Shown piece after piece: positions 1 to 7,282 of a stretch of DNA of 7,578 nt. The stretch spans positions 1-7,578 of the forward strand of contig JAFDJF010000154.1 of assembly GCA_019307645.1 (NCBI GenBank). Reading direction: 5' to 3'. The stretch is from Deltaproteobacteria bacterium. Lineage in GTDB: Bacteria; Desulfobacterota; DSM-4660; Desulfatiglandales; Desulfatiglandaceae. How positions within the stretch are numbered: position 1 is the stretch's first letter; the number at the start of each line of letters is the position of its first letter. The notes under the pieces were generated by a model. It did no database searches. It worked only from the letters and a program-made list of their open reading frames with translations, and was not told where the DNA came from. A program made the translations under genes and the position numbers.

Positions 1-1557
1 ATTATTGAAGTTGGTCTTAAACGCTTTCAACATCACCGTCAAAATGAGGAAATTCGACAGGATATTCATAGCCGTTATGGTTTAGCTCTTCCTGAAAGCA
101 GCATAAGCGATCTTGCTAATCGTTTCCTTGATTATCTGGCTGCGGTTCACTATGCGAATGCCCCAGCTATACAGCAAATGATCAATGGCAATGGAGGGTA
201 TGTCGGCCATTTTGATGGAACATGTGAAGTGGGCACAGATATTCTTTTTACGGCTATCGACGAAATCAGTGGTATTGTCCTGTTAACTAGCCGAATGCCC
301 ACGGAAAATGTCAATGACATAAAGGAATTCCTCGACAAATGCAGGAAGTTGTTCGGAGTCCCGTTGGCTACGATGCGCGATCTGAGCCAAAACATCTCCT
401 TGGCCAGGAATGAAGTATTTGACGACGTTCCAGATCTGATATGCCAATATCACTTTCTGGAAAATGTCGGCAAATCTCTTTCCAAGAAAACTCATCAAGA
501 ATTGACTAAGCTATTGCGGAAGCTGAAGATAAGGCCGGGACTCAAATCATTACGCAATGGATTAGTGAGACGGAGCAAAAAAATACCATCAATCCCAGAA
601 AATGAGTTAAATGAGTTCTTGAAGCATCCAGGCAAACAACTACAATTAGATAATGTCATGTTACGGAAATATATTACTTTTTTTATTTTTAGATGGTTAG
701 ACGATTATTGCTCCGAACTGAAAGGGGAATATTTTCCATTTGATCAACCTGGCCTAGCCTTTTATCGCCGCTGTGTTGAAGTTTACGATTTGCTCTCAAA
801 CTTTTCCCTGGCCTCTTCTCCATTAAACGGAAGAGAAAAGCAGACATTAGCAAGTATGGTTCGTGTTCTGGAACCCGTTAAAAGTGATGAAAACCTAGTC
901 AATATTGCTCAGCATCTCGAAAAGGAAGTAGCTATATTTGAAGAACTCAGGGATATATTACGGTTCAAAAGAGTTGATGGAAAGCCAGTGCTTCGCCAAC
1001 GCCCTCCAGGTACGACAATTAAAGATGCCGGCCAAATAAAGGAAAGACTAAAAGAATTTAGCCAACAATTGCAAACAAGAACAACTGCTGACGATCCAGT
1101 TATTGCAAAAAGCTCAAATATAGTAATTGATTATTTGGATAAGTATTCGGATAAACTCGTTGGACATTTAATCAGTGTTCCAGGAAGCAACCAAGGAATT
1201 CTGCTGGATCGGACGAATAACATATCAGAACATCGTTTTGGGAAAACTAAAACAGGGTGGCGTAGAAAACTGGGAATAAAAAAGTTGACACGACATTTAC
1301 AATCAGCTCGTCATGAGGAATTTCTTGTAGCCAACCTTGATCAACAAGGCTATGTCGATGCTGTCTATGGGGGAAGCCTTGAGAACATGGCTTATTGTTT
1401 TTCAAAATATTGTGATAATTCATTGGAAATTCGAAAATTGAGAAATTATAAGGAAGAAAAGAAAACAATGCCCATAAGCAAAAAAACACTACGTCAACCA
1501 GGAATTTTGCTGAATGCTATTCAGACACTTGGGTGCTTATTCAGTTGTGCTTCATAG
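1..1557 (+). CDS. DDE-type transposase, 5'-truncated by the window edge
   Basis: The frame is open from the first base of the window to the TAG at 1555-1557, so the true start lies upstream and 518 residues are visible. An ATG at 178 exists, but coding clearly continues to its left. The protein would cut and join the ends of its own insertion sequence. Visible motifs fit a DDE catalytic triad: HFDGT with Asp at 214-216, a second Asp in MRDLS at 379-381 followed by the QYHFLENVGK stretch that usually follows it in such transposases, and TNNISEHRFG with Glu at 1228-1230 followed by K and RRKLG. About 280 residues separate the second Asp from the Glu, which suggests a large, mostly helical insertion in the catalytic fold. 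The gene is visibly more AT-rich than the downstream pump genes, as expected for mobile DNA. I cannot name the IS family. The DDE assignment is fairly secure. Activity is unknown because the N-terminus is not visible. Confidence 0.85.
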   Translation: MIEVGLKRFQHHRQNEEIRQDIHSRYGLALPESSISDLANRFLDYLAAVHYANAPAIQQMINGNGGYVGHFDGTCEVGTDILFTAIDEISGIVLLTSRMPTENVNDIKEFLDKCRKLFGVPLATMRDLSQNISLARNEVFDDVPDLICQYHFLENVGKSLSKKTHQELTKLLRKLKIRPGLKSLRNGLVRRSKKIPSIPENELNEFLKHPGKQLQLDNVMLRKYITFFIFRWLDDYCSELKGEYFPFDQPGLAFYRRCVEVYDLLSNFSLASSPLNGREKQTLASMVRVLEPVKSDENLVNIAQHLEKEVAIFEELRDILRFKRVDGKPVLRQRPPGTTIKDAGQIKERLKEFSQQLQTRTTADDPVIAKSSNIVIDYLDKYSDKLVGHLISVPGSNQGILLDRTNNISEHRFGKTKTGWRRKLGIKKLTRHLQSARHEEFLVANLDQQGYVDAVYGGSLENMAYCFSKYCDNSLEIRKLRNYKEEKKTMPISKKTLRQPGILLNAIQTLGCLFSCAS

Positions 1558-1607
1558 CCGATAGATTGTTAATTTCACCTGGATTTCGTTTCCATAGCCT
1601 TTTAGGG
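1..1607 (+). mobile_element. Right part of an insertion sequence, inserted in an RND permease gene
   Basis: The transposase gene ends at 1557, and sequence encoding the C-terminal part of an RND permease begins at about 1608 with no gene start. The element must therefore end in the roughly 50 bases between. The right boundary given here is an upper limit set by where RND similarity begins (the codons for VVVD). The left end is outside the window, so no terminal inverted repeat or target-site duplication can be matched. The insertion reading is inference: a deletion next to an IS, or a later rearrangement, would leave the same right-hand junction. Confidence 0.65.
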
Positions 1608-1909
1608 GTGGTTGTTGATTGTATAAATCAGCAGCGGAGAAGCGGTTTTGAAAGAAATCGGGCAATTGTCATGGGAGGGTCTATTCGCCTTCGGCCCATT
1701 TTGATGACGGCCATGACCACCATATTTGCGTGTATCCCCATGGCCCTTTCCCGGGGTGAAGGGGCAGAACTGTTTTCACCCATTGGAATAGCGGTAATGG
1801 GGGATTGATTTCGTCGACTTCTCTTACCCTGATCGTAATGCTGGTCTTTTATAGTGTGTTTGATGAGTTGGCGATACGGATGAGAAGAGCTGCGTACGGG
1901 AGGACCTGA
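1608..1909 (+). pseudogene. C-terminal remnant of an RND efflux permease, IS-truncated and frameshifted
   Basis: This encodes only the last ~100 residues of an RND inner-membrane transporter. It starts inside transmembrane helix 10 (VVVDCINQQRRSG) and continues through the conserved RLRPILMTAMTTIF stretch, GEGAELFSPIGIAVMG and the final helix. The TM10 Lys-Asn of the family would lie just left of the junction and is absent. The frame breaks at a run of five G at 1799-1803: as written, the reading ends in TGA at 1806-1808. Adding one G restores GGLISSTSLTLIV and a natural C-terminus ending at TGA 1907-1909. There is no start codon or ribosome-binding site of its own, so a functional product is very unlikely. 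The stop lies five bases before the next ATG, so this gene was probably once translationally coupled to the downstream adaptor. The start coordinate is approximate. Confidence 0.85.
1898..1904 (+). promoter_or_regulatory. Ribosome-binding site of the adaptor gene
   Basis: GGGAGGA lies ten bases before the ATG at 1915 and supports that start. It sits inside the last codons of the RND remnant. This shows the two genes were packed as in an operon before the upstream one was destroyed. Confidence 0.65.
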
Positions 1910-1914
1910 AAATC

Positions 1915-3063
1915 ATGAGAAAGATTTATTCCATAGCGGCACTGTTCTTTTTCGGAGCTGTGTTCACGTTTTTTCAGGCAGGCATCGTTGGGTGCAATAA
2001 GGAGAACCCGCCTTCAGAAAAAAAGCCGGAACAGACACGTCCGGTAAGGGCAGCGGAATTAAAAAGTCTGTCTCAAAATCGTTCCTGCCCTTTTCCGGGC
2101 ACTGCTGTGGCCGTCAGGGAGGTCAACCTGTCTTTCAGGGTTGGCGGCCCTTTGATTCGTTACAACCTGGAGACTGGTCAGAGGCTGACCAGAGGGCAGG
2201 TCCTGGCACAGATCGATCCCAGGGATTTTGAAGTACAGGTCAAGGCCTTGACCGCAAGGCTTCATGCATCAAAGGCCCAAAAGGAAGAAGCGTGGCTCCA
2301 GTTTAAACGATACAGGAATCTGATCAAAGAAAAGGGAGTTTCAAAGGCCCGATTCGATCATGTAAAGGCAGTATATGAAACAGCGGTTGCACTGGTTGAT
2401 GCGGACATAAAAAATCTGGAGGCGGCCCGTAATGCCTTAAAAGATACCGTGCTTAAGGCCCCCTTTACAGGGTATGTACACACATTGTATGTAGAAGACC
2501 ATGAAAGCGTTTCCGTGGGTCAACCGGTTATTTCTCTGGTGGATATATCGGGGATGGAAGTGGAAGTGAACATTCCCGAGAATCTTTTGCCCAGGGCGCC
2601 GCATTTCACATCCTTTTCATGTGTATTTGATGCGTTTCCGGATAAGCGCTTCAGGGCCGTGTTCAAAGAGATCGGCAAAAGGCCCAATCCTTCCAACCAG
2701 ACCTATTTGATGACCTTGACGCTCGACCAGGACGAGAGCGCCACCGTTCTCCCCGGCATGACAGCGGAAGTCACCGTCACCATTTCGAATCAATACACGG
2801 GAGGCGTCTTTGTCGTTCCCGCAGAATCCGTATTGAACGACAACAACCGCCGAAGTTTTGTCTGGATCCATAACCCGGAAGACGGACGTGTAAGAAAACA
2901 GTTTGTGACCATTAAAAATATTGTCCCTGAAGGAATCGAAATTTCAGGAGCCCTTAATCCCGGCGACCGGGTGGTGACGGCAGGGGCGCACTGCCTTAAG
3001 GACAAACAAAAGGTGCGCATCCTTATGCCGCCTTCCAAGACCAATGTGGGCAACCTGCTGTAG
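1915..3063 (+). CDS. RND efflux periplasmic adaptor, lipoprotein (membrane fusion protein)
   Basis: A 382-residue adaptor that would link an inner-membrane RND pump to an outer-membrane channel. The first 27 residues form a lipoprotein signal: basic MRK, a hydrophobic stretch, then the lipobox IVGC with Cys27 as the lipidated residue. Residue +2 is Asn, so there is no Asp retention signal. Next come the first half of a lipoyl domain (about 68-103, SFRVGGPL to LAQIDP), a helical hairpin (about 104-166, containing GVSKARFDHVKAVYE), the second lipoyl half (about 168-200, LKAPFTGYVHTLYV to QPVISLVD), a beta-barrel (about 201-285) and a membrane-proximal domain (VVPAESVL to DRVVTAG). Length and domain order are normal for the family. 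The RND permease follows after an 11-base gap, so the two are almost surely co-transcribed partners. The substrate cannot be told from the adaptor. No promoter was recognised between the IS and this gene. Transcription may come from upstream, possibly from the IS. Confidence 0.93.
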   Translation: MRKIYSIAALFFFGAVFTFFQAGIVGCNKENPPSEKKPEQTRPVRAAELKSLSQNRSCPFPGTAVAVREVNLSFRVGGPLIRYNLETGQRLTRGQVLAQIDPRDFEVQVKALTARLHASKAQKEEAWLQFKRYRNLIKEKGVSKARFDHVKAVYETAVALVDADIKNLEAARNALKDTVLKAPFTGYVHTLYVEDHESVSVGQPVISLVDISGMEVEVNIPENLLPRAPHFTSFSCVFDAFPDKRFRAVFKEIGKRPNPSNQTYLMTLTLDQDESATVLPGMTAEVTVTISNQYTGGVFVVPAESVLNDNNRRSFVWIHNPEDGRVRKQFVTIKNIVPEGIEISGALNPGDRVVTAGAHCLKDKQKVRILMPPSKTNVGNLL

Positions 3064-3074
3064 GCAAGGGAAAA

Positions 3075-6000
3075 ATGAAGATCCCGGAATATTCCGTTCA
3101 TCACAGGGCTGTTACCTTTTTTGTCACCCTTGTTCTGCTTATCGGCGGCATTTATGCCTATGACCGTCTCGGCAGGCTGGAGGACCCCGAATTTGTGATA
3201 AAAACGGCTGTGATCATCACCCCGTATCCAGGCGCTTCACCCCATGAAGTGGAACAACTGGTCACTGACGTTGTGGAAAAAGCGGCACAGTCCTCTGATG
3301 AGGTGGAAAAAATCCGGTCCGTCTCCAGGGCGGGGCTTTCCACTGTTTACGTGGACCTTTACGACAGAAACAGGAAAAAACGGATCCAGCAACTCTGGGA
3401 CATGCTGAGACGCAAGATCGGTGACTGTCAGCGCCTGCTTCCGCCGGGGGCCGGTCCGTCCGTTGTCTATGACGATTACAGTGATGTCTATGGCATTTTC
3501 CTCGCCCTGACTGGAGACGGGTTCTCAAATGCGGAGCTGAAGGACTATGCGGATTTCATTAAAAGAGAGCTCCTCCTCGTCGATGATGTCGCAAGGATTC
3601 AGCTCTTCGGTATTCAGACCCAATGCATCAATGTAGATATCGCCAGGTCGAAGATCGACAGCCTGGGCATCCCGCCTGGCCGCATCATGGCAATCCTGAA
3701 ACGCCAGAATGAGATGCTCGAATCAGGGGCGCTGGAAAACAGGACCCGGCGGATTCGCATGGCCGTATCGGGTGCTTTTACATCTCTGGACGAAATCAAA
3801 CGCCTTGTTGTGGAGGGAGAAAAAGGCGAGCAGTTTCTTTTGAAAGACTTGGCAACGATCACCAGGGGGTATGTGGAACCGCCGGAACCCATGATGCGCT
3901 TTAACGGCAGGTCGGCTGTCGGCATCTCCATATCCACCGCCCCGGGCGGCAATGTGGTTACCATGGGAGATGCGGTTCAGAAACGCATCGACGAACTCAT
4001 GAGACGACTGCCGCTCGGGATCCGCCTGGATGGGGTTTACTATCAGTCAAAATTAGTCAAAAAGGCGATCGGCCAATTTATTGTAAATCTGATCGAATCC
4101 GTGTCCATAGTCATTTTTGTCCTTCTTGTAACAATGGGCATCAGGGGAGGCATGATTGTGGGGAGCGGATTACTCCTCAGTATTTTTGGGACCTTTATTA
4201 GCATGCTTTTCTGGGGAATCGAACTCCACCGTGTCTCCCTCGCCGCCCTCATGATCGTCATGGGTATGATCGTTGACAACGCCATTGTGGTGGTTGATGG
4301 TTCCCTGGTTCGTCTCCAGCAGGGTGAAGACCGGTTTTCTTCGGTGGTAAAGCCGCCATTGGAAACCGCGTGGCCGCTCCTGGCCGCCACAGCCGTTTCA
4401 TGTATGGCCTTTCTTCCGATCTACCTGTCTCCGGACAGCAGCGGGGAATACCTGGGCAGCATCTTCCAGGTTGTCTCTGTCTCGCTGATGATCAGCTGGG
4501 TCCTGGCAATGAGCCAAACCCCGCTTTTTTGCGACAGGTTTTTAAGGATTCCGGCGGACAAGAAGCCCGGTGACCTGTTTTCAGGGAAAATCTACAGGTT
4601 CTATGGCCGAATTCTTGACCTTGCGTTACGGCAACGGGCGCTTACCCTTCTTTTAATGACTGCCCTGCTCTTGCTTTCGATTTACGGATTCGGTTATGTC
4701 CCAAAGATGTTCTACGCAGATTCGGACAAGGCACAGTTCTTTATTGATTACTGGCTACCCGAAGGGGCCAGGATTCAGGAAGTCTCTGAAAATTTAAAAG
4801 TCTTTGAAGCTTACCTGAAAGGCCTGCCGGAGGTCAAAAACTTTGCCACCTGCATCGGGTCCGGACCGCCCAGATATATATTCCAGAAAAATCCCAAACT
4901 GCGATGGCCCAATTACGGCCAGGTTCTCATTAATGTGTACGATTACAGAAAAATCAAGGGCCTGGTCCCCAAACTTGATGCCTGGTTCAATGAGTATTTT
5001 CCGGATGCCGAACCAACCGTTAACACCTATATCAATGGCCCGCCTTACGATTTTCGGGTCGAATCGCGGTTTTCGGGTCCTGATCCCAGGGTGCTCCGGG
5101 ACCTGGCAGATCAGGCCAAACACATCATGGAAAGCGAGCCCCATGCCAAGTATGTTCGCGACGACTGGCGACAGAGGGTCCCAAAGTTCGAACTTGTTTA
5201 TTCCCAGTCCAGGGGCAGAAAAACCGGCGTCGAAAGAAAAGATGTCTCTGTTGCGGTAAAAAGCATGACCGATGGACAGCCCCTGTGCTTTTACCGCGAG
5301 AATGACGAACTGATACCTGTCCTTGTCAAAACGCATGTTACGGATTCTTCCCGGCTTTCCGGTTTTGAAAACACCCCGGTCTGGGGAAGCGGGCCCAATG
5401 CCGTTCCCCTGGGGCAAACTCTGCGCGCGACCGAGGTCGAATGGGAAGACCCGATTATCCGCAGGTACAACGGGCAGAGGGCCATTAAGGCGCAATGCGA
5501 ATCCGCAGGGGTCACAGGCGACACCCTCTTTGGCCTGATAAGACCGCAAATCGAGGCGATCAACCTACCCCCAGGCTATAAACTGGAATGGGCCGGCGAA
5601 CATGAGCTGTCCGAAGACGAAGGAAAAGGCTTGAAAAAAAATCTGCCTATGATCCTAATCTTAATGGCCTTTATCCTCGTGACCCTTTTTAATGGGTTCA
5701 GGCAGCCCTTGATTATCGTTTTGGTTATCCCTCTGGCTTTTATTGGAATTACGGCGGGGCTCCTGATTACCGGTCTGGGCTTCGGGTTCGTGTCTCTCCT
5801 CGGGGCCTACAGCCTCGTCGGTATGCTGATCAAAAATGCCGTGGTTCTCATAGACCGGATAGATATTGAGATCCGAAAGGGAAGCGAGCCCTTAAAGGCG
5901 GTGAAGGATTCATGCATCATGAGGATGCGGCCTGTTCTGATGGCATCTGTGACCACTATCTTCGGAATGACGCCGCTCTTGACAGACACCCTGTTTGCCA

Positions 6001-6119
6001 CCATGTCTGTGACCATCATATTCGGGCTGTCTTTCGGCACCATACTCACCCTGATTGTTGTGCCGGTTCTCTACGCTGTTTTTTTCAGAATCCGGAACAT
6101 CCCTGCGAGGAATGATTAA
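3075..6119 (+). CDS. RND efflux transporter permease (AcrB-like, HAE1-type), full length
   Basis: A 1014-residue inner-membrane proton/substrate antiporter, normal in length for the family and uninterrupted. It has the expected duplicated layout: TM1 at about 11-30, a first periplasmic porter region to about 330, TM2-TM6 at about 335-485, TM7 at about 521-541, a second porter region to about 855, and TM8-TM12 to about 1005. Family hallmarks include YPGASPHEVE (51-60), the TM4 motif GMIVDNAIVVVDG, the TM10 motif LVGMLIKNAVVLIDRID with Lys920, and the MRPVLMASVTTIFG stretch at TM11. The proton relay keeps Asp401 and Lys920, but the second TM4 acidic residue (AcrB Asp408) is Asn402 here. That change occurs in a subset of RND proteins. 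The start at 3075 has an AAGGG ribosome-binding sequence upstream and gives the usual short N-terminus before TM1. Multidrug-type export is the best guess from similarity to the HAE1 rather than the metal-exporting group. The real substrate is unknown. Confidence 0.95.
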   Translation: MKIPEYSVHHRAVTFFVTLVLLIGGIYAYDRLGRLEDPEFVIKTAVIITPYPGASPHEVEQLVTDVVEKAAQSSDEVEKIRSVSRAGLSTVYVDLYDRNRKKRIQQLWDMLRRKIGDCQRLLPPGAGPSVVYDDYSDVYGIFLALTGDGFSNAELKDYADFIKRELLLVDDVARIQLFGIQTQCINVDIARSKIDSLGIPPGRIMAILKRQNEMLESGALENRTRRIRMAVSGAFTSLDEIKRLVVEGEKGEQFLLKDLATITRGYVEPPEPMMRFNGRSAVGISISTAPGGNVVTMGDAVQKRIDELMRRLPLGIRLDGVYYQSKLVKKAIGQFIVNLIESVSIVIFVLLVTMGIRGGMIVGSGLLLSIFGTFISMLFWGIELHRVSLAALMIVMGMIVDNAIVVVDGSLVRLQQGEDRFSSVVKPPLETAWPLLAATAVSCMAFLPIYLSPDSSGEYLGSIFQVVSVSLMISWVLAMSQTPLFCDRFLRIPADKKPGDLFSGKIYRFYGRILDLALRQRALTLLLMTALLLLSIYGFGYVPKMFYADSDKAQFFIDYWLPEGARIQEVSENLKVFEAYLKGLPEVKNFATCIGSGPPRYIFQKNPKLRWPNYGQVLINVYDYRKIKGLVPKLDAWFNEYFPDAEPTVNTYINGPPYDFRVESRFSGPDPRVLRDLADQAKHIMESEPHAKYVRDDWRQRVPKFELVYSQSRGRKTGVERKDVSVAVKSMTDGQPLCFYRENDELIPVLVKTHVTDSSRLSGFENTPVWGSGPNAVPLGQTLRATEVEWEDPIIRRYNGQRAIKAQCESAGVTGDTLFGLIRPQIEAINLPPGYKLEWAGEHELSEDEGKGLKKNLPMILILMAFILVTLFNGFRQPLIIVLVIPLAFIGITAGLLITGLGFGFVSLLGAYSLVGMLIKNAVVLIDRIDIEIRKGSEPLKAVKDSCIMRMRPVLMASVTTIFGMTPLLTDTLFATMSVTIIFGLSFGTILTLIVVPVLYAVFFRIRNIPARND

Positions 6120-6178
6120 AGGAAATGGTTTTCTTGAATAACGTCAATTTTGTTTTGAGCCCTACACCAACATGGGGG

Positions 6179-6207
6179 TTGATTATTTAGAATAAAAACC
6201 ATATGGT
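6179..6207 (+). promoter_or_regulatory. Candidate sigma70-type promoter with overlapping palindrome
   Basis: TTGATT (6179-6184) and TATGGT (6202-6207) are separated by 17 bases, and each matches the consensus at four of six positions. The palindrome AACCATATGGTT covers the -10 element, a place where a dimeric repressor could bind. The match is modest and the organism's promoter preference is unknown. It could drive the third adaptor/permease pair. Confidence 0.3.
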
Positions 6208-6294
6208 TACCGCAACACTTGGCGACCACGTTTAAACATGAAAGTGACGGTTGCAGGTAGAATAGTACCTAAAACAGCACCCTTAAATAGAATT

Positions 6295-6299
6295 GGAGG
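6295..6299 (+). promoter_or_regulatory. Ribosome-binding site deciding a TTG start
   Basis: GGAGG lies seven bases before the TTG at 6307. This start puts a single hydrophobic helix at the very N-terminus, as expected for an inner-membrane-anchored adaptor. The ATG at 6238 has no such sequence upstream. Confidence 0.55.
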
Positions 6300-6306
6300 C
6301 CACATA

Positions 6307-7270
6307 TTGCGCGCTTATCTTGTCGTTGTAGTCCTGTTAGTGGGAATTTTCGGCTCCATTGCCGGCTATCTTTATGTCCGCTTCACGGCATTGGCCGGTC
6401 GAATTAACCTCAGAGGAAAGCGGCGAAGTCATCCGGATCAACTTTGAATCCGGTGGACGGGTTGAGAAAGGGCAGTTGATGGTCGTATTGAACGATAAGG
6501 TGGAGCAGGCCAACCGGCAAAGCCGGAAGGCGGATCTGGACCTCGCCAACTTGTTGTTCGCGCACGATCAAAAACTGGTGGAGCAGAACACCATTTCACA
6601 AATCCGGTATGATCGTACCAAGGCGGACATGGAGCGAGCCTGTGCCCAATTGGCAGAGGCTGAAGCGCGACTGGCTAACAAGCGTATTCACGCGCCGTTC
6701 AGTGGTATCGCCGGGATTCGCCAAATAGACGTAGGAGACTATGTCTCTCCCGGCACGGTTATTGCCACGTTGCAGGACCCCGGCGAGCTGGAAATTGACT
6801 TCACCTTGCCCTCCCAGGCAGCAGCATTACTCAAACCCGGGCTGGACATTGAGCTGCGGGTTGCGGCCTATGCGGAAAAAGTCTTTCATGCCCGCCTGTT
6901 TGCTCTGGACTCCAAGGTCGACCCGGGCACACGCAATCTGCTGGTGCGGGCAAAGATTGATGCCGGTGAGGGTCTGGTGCCGGGCATGTTCGCTCAACTG
7001 CGTGTTGCCCTTGGCGTTGAGCATGACATGGTTACCGTACCGGAAACCGCGGTAACCTATTCACTGCACGGCAATACAGTGTTTGTTATCAAGCAGGGCG
7101 AAAACAACGACCTCATCACCAAACCGGTGATCGTGTCCGTTGGTAAAACCCGCGATGGACGAATCAGTATCCTGTCGGGGCTGGACCCAAACACCCGAGT
7201 CGTCACTGCAGGACAGAACAAACTGTATCGCGGCGCCAAGGTCGTCGTCGACGAAGCGGTTGAGATGTAG
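6307..7270 (+). pseudogene. RND periplasmic adaptor, broken by an internal deletion/frameshift
   Basis: Two frames together make one adaptor. The first, from TTG 6307, encodes a membrane anchor (LRAYLVVVVLLVGIFG to YLYVRF) and then runs out of the family pattern to TGA 6445-6447. The second, recognisable from about 6398 (VELTSEESGEV), runs to TAG 7268-7270. It holds the first lipoyl half (RINFESGGRVEKGQLMVVL), the helical hairpin (KLVEQNTISQIRYDRTKADM), the second lipoyl half (HAPFSGIAGIRQIDVG), the beta-barrel (GELEIDFTLP) and the membrane-proximal domain (TVPETAVTYS to TRVVTAGQ). Related adaptors have roughly 40-50 residues between the anchor and VELTSE. Here these are almost wholly missing and the frame changes, which points to a deletion of about 120 bases that is not a multiple of three. 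An internal ATG at 6374, or a TTG at 6359, could give a ~300-residue product, but without export signal or anchor it should not reach the periplasm. The downstream permease is also broken, which favours real decay over a sequencing slip. Confidence 0.8.
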
Positions 7271-7282
7271 AGGACCTGAGCC

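Larger units (their letters stand above)
6120..6306. other. AT-richer spacer between the second and third pump
   Basis: No convincing gene lies in these ~187 bases. An ATG at 6238 opens a frame that runs into the next adaptor. It has no ribosome-binding sequence, and the extra ~23 residues do not look like a signal region, so I read the stretch as non-coding. It holds a weak promoter candidate, a 12-base palindrome (AACCATATGGTT, 6197-6208) and a ribosome-binding site near its right end. No clear rho-independent terminator follows the permease stop. The spacer lies where base composition changes from the central pump to the more GC-rich third pump, so it may mark a junction between segments of different origin. 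Confidence 0.5.

Noticed and set aside
1548..1600. Repeated CATAGCC near 1552 and 1593 as a possible IS end or target duplication.
   Set aside because: Both copies lie on the same side of the element and are only seven bases long, so they cannot be a target-site duplication; no inverted partner is visible.
1600..1627. Possible outward hybrid promoter with TATAAA at 1622-1627 close to the IS end.
   Set aside because: The hexamers 16-17 bases upstream (CTTTTA or TTTTAG) are poor -35 matches, and the exact IS end is unknown. An IS-driven promoter is possible but not supported by this sequence.
1533..1808. A GTG-started 91-codon frame overlapping the transposase end and the RND remnant.
   Set aside because: Its first ~25 codons come from IS sequence and the rest is a fragment of RND TM10-TM12. 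It has no ribosome-binding site and is a by-product of the junction, not a gene.
4794..5549. A 251-codon frame on the minus strand inside the intact RND permease gene.
   Set aside because: It is antisense to a strongly conserved coding region, shows no recognisable motif or ribosome-binding site, and fits a shadow of the sense codon pattern.
6120..6160. Possible terminator after the intact permease.
   Set aside because: Only weak, mismatched A/T stems can be drawn and none is followed by a clear T run.
1901..7279. The shared 9-mer AGGACCTGA at 1901-1909 and 7271-7279, just before an adaptor start and a permease start.
   Set aside because: It combines a ribosome-binding motif with a stop codon (at the first site) or spacer (at the second). 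The functional contexts differ and the match is short enough to be chance.
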